From: Maricaulis sp.
Lineage (GTDB): Bacteria; Pseudomonadota; Alphaproteobacteria; Caulobacterales; Maricaulaceae
Direction: 5' to 3'
Length of the DNA: 44,290 bases
NCBI RefSeq assembly: GCF_030149425.1
Contig: NZ_JASBRQ010000041.1
Coordinates: forward strand, 1-44,290
The notes below the pieces were generated by a model. The model was not told the origin of the DNA, made no database searches, and saw only the letters and a list, made by a program, of their open reading frames with translations. The position numbers and the translations under genes were made by a program. Shown piece by piece: positions 8,726 to 17,357 of this stretch (position 1 is the stretch's first letter; each line of letters opens with the position of its first letter).

Positions 8726-9076
8726 CTAATCCGGGCTGCTGTCGCAATCATTGTCGATCCCGTCGCCATCATTATCGGCATCCAGCGCAGGAGCGGTGCG
8801 GTTCGAGCGCGTTGTATTGTGATTGGCGCAGTCCGGCTCGACCGTCGACGAGGAGTTATTGGAGCGGCTGGAGTTATAATCCTGCGCCCGCGTTCCGCTG
8901 CCAGCGACCTCATTGCGGTTCTCGTTGACGTCGCCGGCGGGGCCGGTCGACGACGTCGTGTTGGAGCGGCTGGAATTATAGTCCTGCGCCCGGGTCTGTT
9001 GCTGCCCCGCATCCGCCAGGGCAAGATCGGACCAGGCCAGTACACACGCACTCGCTGCAATCATCACAGTTTTCAT
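8726..9076 (-). CDS. Small secreted Asn/Ser-rich repeat protein with Asp-rich calcium-loop-like tail
   Basis: This is a 116-residue protein starting at an ATG with GGGAGGG upstream. Residues 1-22 look like a signal peptide (hydrophobic, ending ALA before DAGQQQ). The mature part is low-complexity. The unit TRAQDYNSSRSN occurs twice (about residues 28-39 and 61-72), with a shorter relative TTRSNRT near 88-94. The C-terminal DADNDGDGIDNDCD resembles thrombospondin type 3 or dockerin-like calcium-binding loops (DxDxDGxxD). No family is recognised. It is divergent from lysC-lysA and isolated on its strand. It could be a periplasmic or surface protein binding Ca2+; that is inference. Confidence 0.65.
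   Translation of the reverse strand: MKTVMIAASACVLAWSDLALADAGQQQTRAQDYNSSRSNTTSSTGPAGDVNENRNEVAGSGTRAQDYNSSRSNNSSSTVEPDCANHNTTRSNRTAPALDADNDGDGIDNDCDSSPD
8836..8992 (-). repeat. Direct repeat within the small secreted protein gene
   Basis: The codons for TRAQDYNSSRSN occur twice in nearly identical DNA: GGAGCGGCTGGA followed by TTATAATCCTGCGCCCG in one copy and TTATAGTCCTGCGCCCG in the other, about 100 bases apart. This points to an internal duplication not yet much diverged. Confidence 0.7.
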
Positions 9077-9255
9077 GAAACCCTCCCGATTTTCATGACC
9101 GGGACACTAGCACCCCGCACACACAACCGGAAATGAACGGCCCCGCCCTTTTTCCCCTGACGCGGATGATTTCAGTGCGACACGTGGAAGTGATTGTGCA
9201 CTGCGACATATATCTGTAATCACCCCGCTCGCCTTGTAGCGCTATGGAGAAGATG

Positions 9256-11832
9256 ATGAGTGATGCCCGGAACTGGACCGTTCTGAAATTCGGCGGCACC
9301 AGCGTCAAATCGCTGGCCGACTGGCGCATCATCTATAAACGCGCGGCTGACCTGAAAGCCGCAGGCAAACGCGTCTTCATCGTCCATAGCGCCATTCGCG
9401 GTGTGTCCGATGCGCTTGATGCGCTGACCGGCGAAGCCGTGGCCGGCCGCGCCGAGGCAGCGCTTAAGCCGATCTTTGATCGCCATCGCGAGCTTGCCGC
9501 CGAGCTCGGCCTCAACGCTGATGAAATTCTGGCCGACGAGTTCAGCGATCTTTCGCGCCTTGCCGCCGGTATCGCCCTGACCCGTGATGCCAGCCCCCGC
9601 CTCAAGGCCGAGATCATGGCCAAGGGCGAGCTGATGGCGACACGCCTGGGCGCCGCCTGGCTCAACTCCGAAGGCCTGGCGACCCGATGGCTCGATGCCC
9701 GGGACGCCCTGGTCGCACAAACCGACGGACCGGTGCAGGGCTATCTCGCGGTCGATTGTGATCACGCTGCAGATGCTGACCTGCTAGCGCGCCTCGACGC
9801 CGACGCCGGCGAGGTCGTGCTGACCCAGGGCTTTATCGCCCGCCGCAAGGATGGCGATACCGCCCTGCTTGGTCGCGGTGGGTCGGACACCTCGGCCGCC
9901 TATTTCGCCGCCAAGCTGGAGGCACAGGCGCTGGAGATCTGGACCGATGTGCCAGGCTTTTTCTCGGCCGATCCGCGCCTGACCGGTTCAGCCCGCCAGA
10001 TCAAGGCGCTGAGCTATGACGAGGCCCAGGAGCTAGCGTCCATGGGCGCCGGTGTGCTGCATCCGCGCACGATCGCACCGGTCCGCAGGGCCGGGATCGA
10101 GATGCAGGTCCTGTGTACCCAGCGTCCCGACATGGCCGGCACACGGATCAGCGCCGCTCCGTCGGAAGACGCACCGCGCCTGAAAGCCGTCTCGGTGAAG
10201 CATGGCGTGCGCCTGATCACGCTGGAGACCGACGGCATGTGGCGCGCCTCCGGCTTCCTCGCCCAAGCCTTTGAACCCTTCGCGCGTCATGGCGTGTCGA
10301 TTGATCTGGTTTCGACCTCGGAGACCAGTGTCACTGTCTCGCTGGACGAGGACCCGTCTCTGACCCCGGAACTGATCGAGATCCTGGAAAACGACCTTGC
10401 GCGCATCGCCCAGGTCACCGTGATCGCCAATTGTGCCGCTGTCAGCCTCGTCGGGCGCGGGGTCCGCGCGCTCCTGGCCCAGTTCGGGCCGGCCATGGAA
10501 GCCTTTGCCCACTACCCGTTGCGTCTGGTCAGCCAGGCTGCCAATGACCTCAACCTCACCGTTGTCGTGGATGGCGATCAGGGCGTTGCCCTCTGCCGTC
10601 GCCTGCATGACCAGCTGATCCAGCCCAAACCCCTCGACAAGACCTTCGGCGCAAGCTGGCGCGAGATTGGCGAGGCCCCGGCCAGCGACACCGTGACGGC
10701 TGCACCGCTGTGGTGGCGCGAGAAGCGGGCGGAATTGCTCGAGCTCTGTCCCGCTGAGGGCGCGCGCTATGTCTATGACCTGGAAACGGTCAAAGCCCGG
10801 GCCAGCGCCATTGCCGGCCTGAAGCATCTTGATCGCGGCTTTTACGCCATGAAGGCCAATGGCCACCCGGACGTTTTGCGGACCGTCGCCGAGGCGGGTC
10901 TCGGTGTGGAATGCGTGTCGCTTGCCGAGGTCCGCGCCGCCATGGCCGCCTCGCCTGAGCTGACCGCGCAACGCATCCTGTTCACGCCGAATTTCGCGCC
11001 GCGTTCGGAGTATGCCGAGGCATTGAAGCTGGGCGTACACCTGACGCTGGACGGCGTGCACCCGCTCAAGCACTGGCCGGAATTGTTTGCTGGCGCCAGC
11101 CTGACCCTGCGCATCAACCCCCAGCGTCCGGAAGGCCACCACAAGCATGTCCGCACCGCCGGACCGGAAGCCAAGTTCGGCTTGCATGCCGACGAGATCG
11201 AAGAAGCGGTGGCACTGGCCAAGGCAGCGGGGGCCCGCATCACCGGGCTGCACGTCCATTCCGGATCCGGCATATCCGACCCGGAGCATTGGCGCCGTGT
11301 CGGTCAATTCCTCAGCGAGACCGCGCGCGATCTGGGCGATGTCAAAGTGCTCGACCTCGGCGGCGGGCTTGGCGTGGACGAGGCCTCCGGACCCCGGCGC
11401 ATCGATACCGATGCGCTCGACATCATGCTGGGCGAGCTGAAGGCGGCCTTCCCGGCCTATGAGTTCTGGCTTGAGCCGGGGCGTTTCATCGTTGCCGAGG
11501 CCGGCGTGCTGCTGGCGCGGGTCACGCAGACGAAATCGACGCCGGATGCCAATTTCGTCGGTCTAGCCACCGGTATGAACTCGCTGATCCGGCCAGCGCT
11601 CTATGGCGCCCGGCACGAGATCGTCAATCTGAGCCGGATCGAGGACACTGCAGACTGGATCGCTGATATTGTCGGCCCGATCTGTGAAAGTGCCGACAAG
11701 CTGGGCACACAGCGCCTGCTGCCGCGCACGCAGGAAGGCGATGTCATGCTAATCGGCAATGGCGGGGCCTACGGGCGGGTGATGGCGAGCCGCTATAATA
11801 TGCGCGAGCCTGCAGACGAGGCGGTCATCTGA
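9256..11832 (+). CDS. lysC-lysA: Bifunctional aspartate kinase / diaminopimelate decarboxylase
   Basis: This fusion protein of about 858 residues would catalyse the first and last steps of lysine synthesis. The N-terminal part is aspartokinase: KFGGTSVKSL at the start, GRGGSDTSAAY, and EIWTDVPGFFSADPR for nucleotide and aspartate binding, followed by ACT-type regulatory repeats to about residue 470. The C-terminal part is PLP fold-III decarboxylase: FYAMKANGHPDV with the PLP lysine (about residue 533), HVHSGSGI, LDLGGGLGV, LEPGRFIVAEAG and GPICESADKLG. ATGs at 9244, 9253 and 9256 are in frame. GGAGA at 9246-9250 best serves 9256. ACT domains imply feedback control by lysine and/or threonine (family knowledge). 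Confidence 0.92.
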   Translation: MSDARNWTVLKFGGTSVKSLADWRIIYKRAADLKAAGKRVFIVHSAIRGVSDALDALTGEAVAGRAEAALKPIFDRHRELAAELGLNADEILADEFSDLSRLAAGIALTRDASPRLKAEIMAKGELMATRLGAAWLNSEGLATRWLDARDALVAQTDGPVQGYLAVDCDHAADADLLARLDADAGEVVLTQGFIARRKDGDTALLGRGGSDTSAAYFAAKLEAQALEIWTDVPGFFSADPRLTGSARQIKALSYDEAQELASMGAGVLHPRTIAPVRRAGIEMQVLCTQRPDMAGTRISAAPSEDAPRLKAVSVKHGVRLITLETDGMWRASGFLAQAFEPFARHGVSIDLVSTSETSVTVSLDEDPSLTPELIEILENDLARIAQVTVIANCAAVSLVGRGVRALLAQFGPAMEAFAHYPLRLVSQAANDLNLTVVVDGDQGVALCRRLHDQLIQPKPLDKTFGASWREIGEAPASDTVTAAPLWWREKRAELLELCPAEGARYVYDLETVKARASAIAGLKHLDRGFYAMKANGHPDVLRTVAEAGLGVECVSLAEVRAAMAASPELTAQRILFTPNFAPRSEYAEALKLGVHLTLDGVHPLKHWPELFAGASLTLRINPQRPEGHHKHVRTAGPEAKFGLHADEIEEAVALAKAAGARITGLHVHSGSGISDPEHWRRVGQFLSETARDLGDVKVLDLGGGLGVDEASGPRRIDTDALDIMLGELKAAFPAYEFWLEPGRFIVAEAGVLLARVTQTKSTPDANFVGLATGMNSLIRPALYGARHEIVNLSRIEDTADWIADIVGPICESADKLGTQRLLPRTQEGDVMLIGNGGAYGRVMASRYNMREPADEAVI

Positions 11833-11837
11833 CCGCC
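11820..11837 (+). terminator. Inverted repeat over the stop codon of lysC-lysA
   Basis: GGCGGTC (11820-11826) and GACCGCC (11831-11837) are perfect complements around ATCT; the TGA stop (11830-11832) is at the loop edge. No U-tract follows. It may be a weak or Rho-assisted 3' end, or chance. Confidence 0.3.
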
Positions 11838-11896
11838 CGCCTTGCCCGCCGGTCCAGCATCATGCTTAAGCTGAAACCGGTTTCAGGGGACCAGCA

Positions 11897-13009
11897 ATGG
11901 CGCAGACGGATGTAAACGCGGCGGCAAGCGAGCGGGCCTATCTGCCGGGGCTCGACGCTTTCCGGATCATCGCCTTCGGCCTGGTCACGGTGCACCATTA
12001 TATTTCCGTCGAAGCCAAATATGCCGGCGACACGCTGTTATCGCCGCAACTGACCTATGGCATTTCCGGGGTCGACCTCTTCTTCGTGCTCTCCGGCTAC
12101 ATGATGACCCGGCTTTATCTCAACCGGACCAGCAAACCGCGGCCCGGTGCGGGGCAGTTCATCATTGATCGTTTTGCCCGGGTCTATCCGGTCTATTGGG
12201 CGGTAACGGCGGCTCTGCTGGCGGTCTATCTCTACAATTCCGACCTGGTCTTCGGTGGCAGCCGCTATATCGAGCCCGACCTGGTTCGCTCTTTCCTGCT
12301 CTGGCCGGATGTGGGCCCACCGCTCAACGCCGTGGCCTGGTCGCTGGTCCACCTCGTATATTTCTATCTCGTTTCTGCTGCGCTTCTGAAATTGCCACAG
12401 GCCTGGCTCAAGCCGGCCATAGCCCTGTGGGCGGTCATCACGCTCGGGCTCTACGGCATCGGTGCCAGCGCCTGGAGCTATGAATTCGCCGTCATCGCCA
12501 GCCCGCTGACACTGGAATATCTGGCCGGTATGACGGTTGCCCTGATCGCGGCGCCGGACAAGCGCATCGCGGTACCGGTTGTGGCCGCCAGCACCGTGGC
12601 GATCATTGCGGCGGTGACCTTTATGAACCTCAACGATATCCAGGTTCGCCATATCGAACCGCTCTACCGCGTCGCCTTCTATGCCCCCGTGCCGGCCCTG
12701 TTGATCTGGGGGTTGGGCGGCTGGACCGCGGCAGCACCCCAGCCGGGCCTGTTCAGCCTTGCGGGATTGGCCCGCGCCGGGTTTTCGCTTTTCCTCACCC
12801 ACATTCTTGTACTCAGCGTGCTCGGCCTGATCTGGGCCCGCTTCGCCCAGCCGGGTCTGTGGGACAATATCCTCGCCCTGCCGATCATGCTGGCCGCCGC
12901 CATGGCGGGCGCGATGATCTGCGAGCGAGTATTCGAAACCCCGATCGCCCGCTTTGTCCGCACCCGGACGCGCAAAAGAATGGAGCCCCGCTTGCCGCAG
13001 GGCTCCTGA
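11897..13009 (+). CDS. Acyltransferase family 3 (OafA-like) membrane protein
   Basis: This is a 370-residue multi-spanning membrane protein. LPGLDAFRIIAFGLVTVHHY near the N-terminus holds the conserved His motif of acyltransferase-3 enzymes, followed by GVDLFFVLSGYMMTR and RFARVYPVYW, both diagnostic. About ten hydrophobic segments follow. Members move acetyl or other acyl groups from the cytoplasm onto surface sugars, lipid A or antibiotics. The acceptor cannot be predicted; no polysaccharide cluster is adjacent. The start has GGGGA about ten bases upstream of the ATG at 11897. Confidence 0.88.
   Translation: MAQTDVNAAASERAYLPGLDAFRIIAFGLVTVHHYISVEAKYAGDTLLSPQLTYGISGVDLFFVLSGYMMTRLYLNRTSKPRPGAGQFIIDRFARVYPVYWAVTAALLAVYLYNSDLVFGGSRYIEPDLVRSFLLWPDVGPPLNAVAWSLVHLVYFYLVSAALLKLPQAWLKPAIALWAVITLGLYGIGASAWSYEFAVIASPLTLEYLAGMTVALIAAPDKRIAVPVVAASTVAIIAAVTFMNLNDIQVRHIEPLYRVAFYAPVPALLIWGLGGWTAAAPQPGLFSLAGLARAGFSLFLTHILVLSVLGLIWARFAQPGLWDNILALPIMLAAAMAGAMICERVFETPIARFVRTRTRKRMEPRLPQGS
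12982..13006 (+). terminator. Inverted repeat at the end of the acyltransferase gene
   Basis: GGAGCCC (12982-12988) pairs with GGGCTCC (13000-13006) across an 11-base loop, immediately before the TGA stop at 13007-13009. A short T-run (CTTTG) follows. It could end + strand transcription before the convergent nrdB, but the stem is only seven pairs. Confidence 0.35.
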
Positions 13010-13037
13010 CTTTGATCGCTTATAGGGCTGGCCCGGC

Positions 13038-14078
13038 TTAAACCGTGCCGACCGGCTCCTTGGCCTTGTCCAGCTTCATCTTGTCGAACATCGACCAGAC
13101 GCCTTCATCGCCATGCCATTCGCCCTGCGTGGCGCCCTTGGAATACTCGGTCGCGCGGGCCTCGAAGAAGTTGGCGTGCTCGACACCGTTGAGGATTTCC
13201 GACAGCCAGGGCAGCGGGTGTTCCTTGACGCCATAGAGCGCCGGCAGTTCGAGCTGGCCGAGGCGCCAGTCGGCGATATAGCGGATGTAATTCTTGATAT
13301 CGTCCGGCGTCATGCCTTCGACTTCGCCCATTTCGAAGGCGAGATCGATGAACTTGTCCTCCAGGCGCACCACGGTCTCGCAGCACTGGACGATGTCGTC
13401 CTTGACCGCCTGGGTCAGGGCTCCGGTTTCCTTGGCAAAAGCGTGGAAGAGCTTGATCATGCCTTCGCAGTGCAGGCTCTCATCGCGGATCGACCAGGTC
13501 ACGATCTGGCCCATGCCCTTCATCTTGTTGAAGCGCGGGAAATTCATCAGCATGGCGAAGGAGGCAAACAGCTGCAGGCCTTCGGTGAAGGCCCCGAACA
13601 TGGCCACCGTGCGCAGGATGTCCTCATTCGATTCGACCCCGAAGCGCTGCATGTAGTCATGCTTGTCGGCCATGGCTTCGTATTCCATGAAGGCCGAGAA
13701 CTCGCTGTCCGGCATGCCGATGGTTTCCAGCAGCAGAGCATAGGCCGCGATATGGATCGTCTCCATATTGGAGAAGGCCGACAGCATCATCTTCACCTCG
13801 GTCGGGCGGAAGACGCGGCTATAGCGCTCCATGTAGTTGTCATTCACCTCCACGTCCGACTGGGTGAAGAAGCGGAAGATCTGGGTCAGGAGGTTGCGCT
13901 CCTGATCGGTCAACTTGGTCGCCCAGTCCTTGCAGTCCTCACCGAGCGGAACTTCTTCCGGCATCCAGTGAACCTGTTGCTGCTTCTTCCAGAAATCATA
14001 CGCCCACGGATAGCGGAACGGCTTGTAGGAATGGCTGCTGGTGAGCAGGCCGGGCGTCTCGGTGATGATGGTCGACAT
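13038..14078 (-). CDS. nrdB: Class Ia ribonucleotide reductase, beta (radical) subunit
   Basis: This 346-residue protein generates and stores the tyrosyl radical used by NrdA to reduce ribonucleoside diphosphates. The ATG at 14078 (MSTIITETPG) is preferred; an upstream in-frame start adds non-conserved residues. Metal and radical residues align by spacing with the E. coli enzyme: Asp75, Glu106, His109 and Tyr113 (E. coli D84, E115, H118, Y122). Further ligands are in EYEAMADKHD and DESLHCEGM. The radical tyrosine is therefore present, as expected for class Ia. The C-terminal tail (SMFDKMKLDKAKEPVGTV) should dock into NrdA. nrdA is 1.2 kb away on the same strand. Candidate NrdR boxes lie upstream. 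Confidence 0.95.
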   Translation of the reverse strand: MSTIITETPGLLTSSHSYKPFRYPWAYDFWKKQQQVHWMPEEVPLGEDCKDWATKLTDQERNLLTQIFRFFTQSDVEVNDNYMERYSRVFRPTEVKMMLSAFSNMETIHIAAYALLLETIGMPDSEFSAFMEYEAMADKHDYMQRFGVESNEDILRTVAMFGAFTEGLQLFASFAMLMNFPRFNKMKGMGQIVTWSIRDESLHCEGMIKLFHAFAKETGALTQAVKDDIVQCCETVVRLEDKFIDLAFEMGEVEGMTPDDIKNYIRYIADWRLGQLELPALYGVKEHPLPWLSEILNGVEHANFFEARATEYSKGATQGEWHGDEGVWSMFDKMKLDKAKEPVGTV

Positions 14079-14125
14079 CGGGCGAAAACCTCTGACTATC
14101 TGAATCGGCGGCGTTGAAGCGATAA

Positions 14126-14172
14126 CCACAACATATTGCGATCATAGTGAACCAAACGTCTACAGATTGTTG
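14126..14172 (-). promoter_or_regulatory. Candidate NrdR box pair upstream of nrdB
   Basis: Positions 14126-14141 match the NrdR consensus aCaCwAtATaTwGtGt at about 12 of 16 positions (core CACAACATATTG). A weaker second copy at 14157-14172 (about 9 of 16) starts 31 bases away. Tandem boxes about three helical turns apart are the known NrdR arrangement. NrdR is the ATP/dATP-sensing repressor of RNR genes; its gene is not in the window. Confidence 0.45.
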
Positions 14173-14238
14173 CTGGTCTTCCACAGCTTTGCGCGCCTGA
14201 GGCGGTATATTGCTAGGCAAACCGGCCTGTTTTGAACC

Positions 14239-15072
14239 CTACCAGCGCCAGTTCAGCGTCACCGCGCCGAACTGTTCGGTCTCGTCAAAACTGTCTGTGC
14301 CGGCGTTGTGCTGATACTCGCGCCGGACATAGGCCAAGGAAATATCAGCCGATTCACCAAAGCGAACGGCGATACCGGCCTGCGCATCCCCGACCACTTC
14401 GCGGCGGGTGAAGGCCATGGCGCGCTCGAAATCGGCACCTTCGGCGGGATTGTATAAAAGTGCACGCCGATCGGCACCTGCGAACATATACCAGCGCGGC
14501 TGGTCCGGCAGGTTGGCGCTGAGATGGCGGCCAATGCGCAATTCCGCCCCGGCTCCCGCGGCCGTGCCGTCATCACTGACGCTGACGCCGGCTCGCGGGG
14601 TGATCGACACGTCGAGATGTTCCGCATCGCCAAGACTGTCGAAACTGCGCTCGTAATTCACCGCAACCACGGTCTCGCGCTCGATCTCCGCATCCAGTAT
14701 GACCGGAGAGCGTTCATCGCCATAGGGCGAGAACAGGTCAAAGGCGATGTCGGAATTGGCATCATCAATCAGCGCCACCTGGAGCCGGCCGGCATTCCCC
14801 AGATCGATCTCGGTCATATTGGTCGAGGACATCGCCGCGAAAGCATTGCGGCCGGCAATATCGCTGTCCAGCGAGAGGGCCGACAAGGCGACCCGTGCGG
14901 CCGGGGCCGACAAGGGTCTGACATCGCCCTCGGCGAGGAACTGGTCCTGGATCATCTGGCTGGAACTCGCCCACTCGCTATGCGCACGCGTCGGCATGGT
15001 CAGGACGTAAAACGTCCCGCCCAGCGCAACCAGTCCTGCGCAAACAAGTTCCGATGTCCGCCCCAGACGCAT
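14239..15072 (-). CDS. Predicted outer-membrane beta-barrel protein of unknown function
   Basis: This is a 277-residue protein. The ATG at 15072 is chosen for the GGGGGAGGAC ribosome-binding site just upstream; a further ATG at 15102 has none. The N-terminus (LVCAGLVALGGTFYVLTM) is a signal peptide or anchor. The rest shows alternating hydrophobic/polar strands (LDVSITPRAGVSVSD, QAGIAVRFGESADISLAYVRREYQ). It ends in VTLNWRW, with the terminal aromatic residue typical of outer-membrane barrels. No specific family is recognised. The gene sits between nrdA and nrdB but is probably separate, because nrdA ends at a strong terminator upstream of it. Confidence 0.6.
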   Translation of the reverse strand: MRLGRTSELVCAGLVALGGTFYVLTMPTRAHSEWASSSQMIQDQFLAEGDVRPLSAPAARVALSALSLDSDIAGRNAFAAMSSTNMTEIDLGNAGRLQVALIDDANSDIAFDLFSPYGDERSPVILDAEIERETVVAVNYERSFDSLGDAEHLDVSITPRAGVSVSDDGTAAGAGAELRIGRHLSANLPDQPRWYMFAGADRRALLYNPAEGADFERAMAFTRREVVGDAQAGIAVRFGESADISLAYVRREYQHNAGTDSFDETEQFGAVTLNWRW

Positions 15073-15186
15073 CTGAAGTCCTCCCCCGTGTCTCCTAAGC
15101 ATGCTGGTTCGATGACCGCACTTCGTTTCGCTTGCGAGACGAATATAGTTAACGGGAGATTGTCTTCTTTGTCCATTCAGATCAAA

Positions 15187-15218
15187 AAAGACCGCTTCAG
15201 AAGCCTGAAGCGGTCTTT
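15187..15218 (-). terminator. Strong intrinsic terminator after nrdA
   Basis: A perfect 14-base stem (AAAGACCGCTTCAG, 15187-15200, against 15205-15218) with a four-base loop is followed on the minus strand by TTTTTTGAT. It lies 24 bases after the nrdA stop and before the outer-membrane protein gene on the same strand. Confidence 0.92.
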
Positions 15219-15241
15219 ATTTTCAGCGCTTTAGAAAGCCC

Positions 15242-17137
15242 CTACTGGCAGGCGAGGCATTCCTCATAATCGGTCGGAGCCGCGTCGCTCATGCTCTTTT
15301 CAGCCTCTGATTTCGACTCAGAGCCGGCATAGGCGGCGCGCTGGACCGATTTCGAGCGGCAATAGTAGAGCGACTTCACGCCCTTCTCCCAGGCGGTCCA
15401 GTGCAGCATGTGCAAATCCCACTTATCGATATCGCCCGGCAGGAAAATGTTCAGCGACTGCGACTGGCAGATAAAGGGCGTGCGGTCGGCGGCATGCTCG
15501 ATGACCCAGCGTTGGTCGATTTCAAAAGCGGTACGGAACAGCGCCTTTTCGTGCTCGTCCAGGCAGTCGAGTTGCTGCACCGAACCTTCATGCTCGAGGA
15601 TGGTGGCCCAGACCTCCGGCGTATTCTTGCCCTTGGCTTCAAGCGCGGCTTCCAGCTGCGGGTTCTTTACCGTGGTGGAACCGGACAGCGTCTTGTGCGT
15701 GTAGACATTGGCCGGGATCGGCTCGATGCCGGCAGAGACACCGCCGCAGATGATCGAGATCGACGCCGTCGGCGCGATCGCCAGCTTGTGCGAGAAGCGG
15801 GCCTTCACACCGTTTTCTTCCGCATCCGGGCACGCACCGCGCTCATCGGCCAGCTTCACCGAAGCGGCGTCAGCCTGCTGGCGGATATGCTTGAACAGTT
15901 TGAGGTTCCATGACTTGGCCATGGCGCTCTCGAACGGCGCATTCATCTGCTGTAGGAAGGTATGCAGGCCCATCAGGCCAAGGCCGACCGAACGCTCGCG
16001 AATGGCGGAGTAGACGGCACGGTCCATTTCCGCCGGAGCGCGCTCGATGAAGTCCTGCAGGACATTGTCGAGGAAGCGGAAAATGTCCTCGATGAATTGC
16101 GGATCGTCTTTCCACTCGAGGTATTTTGCCGCGTTGAGCGAAGACAGGCAGCACACCGCGGTGCGTTCCTGACCGTTATGGTCATAACCCGTCGGCAGCA
16201 TGATCTCAGCACACAGATTGGACTGGCGCACCTTCAGACCCAGCTTGCGCTGGTGCTGCGGCAGGGCGTTATTCACCGTGTCGGAATAGATGATGTAGGG
16301 CTCGCCGGTCTGCAGGCGCAGCTCGATGATCTTCTGCCACAGCTTGCGGGCATTGATGGTTTTGACCACTTCGCCGGACTTCGGCGATTTTAGCTCGAAC
16401 TCTTCATCATTGGCGACAGCGTGCATGAAGGCATCGGAGATGTTGAGGCCGTGATGCAGGTTCAGGGACTTGCGGTTGAAGTCGCCGGACGGTTTGCGGA
16501 TTTCGAGGAATTCCTCGATTTCCGGGTGGTTGACGTCGAGATAGACGGCAGCCGAGCCGCGGCGCAGAGAGCCTTGGGAAATCGCCAGCGTCAGGCTGTC
16601 CATGACGCGGATGAAGGGGATGATGCCGGAGGTCTGGCCGACTTCGCCGATCTTCTCGCCGATGGAGCGGACATCGCCCCAATAGGTGCCGATACCGCCG
16701 CCATTGGAGGCCAGCCAGACATTCTCGGTCCAGGTGCCGACAATATCGTCGAGCGAATCGCCGACGGAGTTCAGGAAGCAGGAGATCGGCAGACCGCGAT
16801 CGGCACCGCCATTGGACAAAACCGGCGTGGCCGGCATGAACCAGAGCTTCGAGATATAATCATACAGACGCTGGGCGTGCTCGGTATTGTCGGCATACGC
16901 GGTCGAGACGCGTGCGAACATGTCCTGATAGCTCTCGCCCGGGAGCAGATAGCGGTCTTCCAGCGTCTTTTTGCCGAAATCGGTCAGCAGGGCATCACGG
17001 GAGCGGTCGACCTTGACGCTTTCCACCACGCGCAGATGGTCTGCCGCGTTCGGTTTCGGCTTGCCGCGTTGCGGCTGCGGTGCTTCCGGAAGCTCGTTCT
17101 CGATCTTGTGCTGCGAGGCCGAATCCAATGGTGTCAT
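15242..17137 (-). CDS. nrdA: Class Ia ribonucleotide reductase, alpha (catalytic) subunit
   Basis: This 631-residue protein reduces ribonucleotides to deoxyribonucleotides. The ATG at 17137 has GGGGAG upstream. Redox cysteines are visible: about C120 in LPISCFLNS and C330 in CCLSSLNAAK form the active-site pair, and about C309 in SNLCAEIMLP is the thiyl radical site. Y591-Y592 in SLYYCRS relay the radical, and the C-terminal CLACQ pair re-reduces the active site. The protein is about 130 residues shorter than E. coli NrdA, mostly because the N-terminal ATP-cone is missing. Overall dATP inhibition through a cone is therefore not expected in this chain. Two NrdR-like boxes lie upstream and a strong terminator follows. 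Confidence 0.95.
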   Translation of the reverse strand: MTPLDSASQHKIENELPEAPQPQRGKPKPNAADHLRVVESVKVDRSRDALLTDFGKKTLEDRYLLPGESYQDMFARVSTAYADNTEHAQRLYDYISKLWFMPATPVLSNGGADRGLPISCFLNSVGDSLDDIVGTWTENVWLASNGGGIGTYWGDVRSIGEKIGEVGQTSGIIPFIRVMDSLTLAISQGSLRRGSAAVYLDVNHPEIEEFLEIRKPSGDFNRKSLNLHHGLNISDAFMHAVANDEEFELKSPKSGEVVKTINARKLWQKIIELRLQTGEPYIIYSDTVNNALPQHQRKLGLKVRQSNLCAEIMLPTGYDHNGQERTAVCCLSSLNAAKYLEWKDDPQFIEDIFRFLDNVLQDFIERAPAEMDRAVYSAIRERSVGLGLMGLHTFLQQMNAPFESAMAKSWNLKLFKHIRQQADAASVKLADERGACPDAEENGVKARFSHKLAIAPTASISIICGGVSAGIEPIPANVYTHKTLSGSTTVKNPQLEAALEAKGKNTPEVWATILEHEGSVQQLDCLDEHEKALFRTAFEIDQRWVIEHAADRTPFICQSQSLNIFLPGDIDKWDLHMLHWTAWEKGVKSLYYCRSKSVQRAAYAGSESKSEAEKSMSDAAPTDYEECLACQ

Positions 17138-17224
17138 GACGCGTGTGCTCCCCAGACCCGAAGGCAAAACTGTCCTGTTCGCGCGAAAAACAGCGTCGCG
17201 CGCTCAACTTAACCGAACGGTTGA

Positions 17225-17273
17225 AAAATCTGTATAGTGTGCCGCTGTGACCAGCTGACCCAACATATAGTGG
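17225..17273 (-). promoter_or_regulatory. Candidate NrdR box pair upstream of nrdA
   Basis: Box at 17258-17273 (ACCCAACATATAGTGG) matches aCaCwAtATaTwGtGt at 13 of 16 positions. A second at 17225-17240 has a perfect right half (TATAGTGT) and a degenerate left half. Their starts are 33 bases apart, near three helical turns. Position, 90-140 bases before the nrdA start, suits a repressor overlapping the promoter. Confidence 0.55.
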
Positions 17274-17357
17274 CTGAGCCCAAATCGGTCGTCAACGCCC
17301 CGAATGGTCTTTGAGCGGATTTTTTAGTTAACAAGTCCTGAACGCGGACAGGCGGCC

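Noticed and set aside
9180..9225. Possible riboswitch or attenuator before lysC-lysA (GTGATT/AATCAC inverted pair)
   Set aside because: The stem has only six pairs with a long loop, and no lysine-riboswitch elements are visible.
14130..15160. CtrA sites near nrdB and the outer-membrane protein gene (GTTAAC at about 15148)
   Set aside because: Only half-sites were found, without the second TTAA at seven-base spacing.
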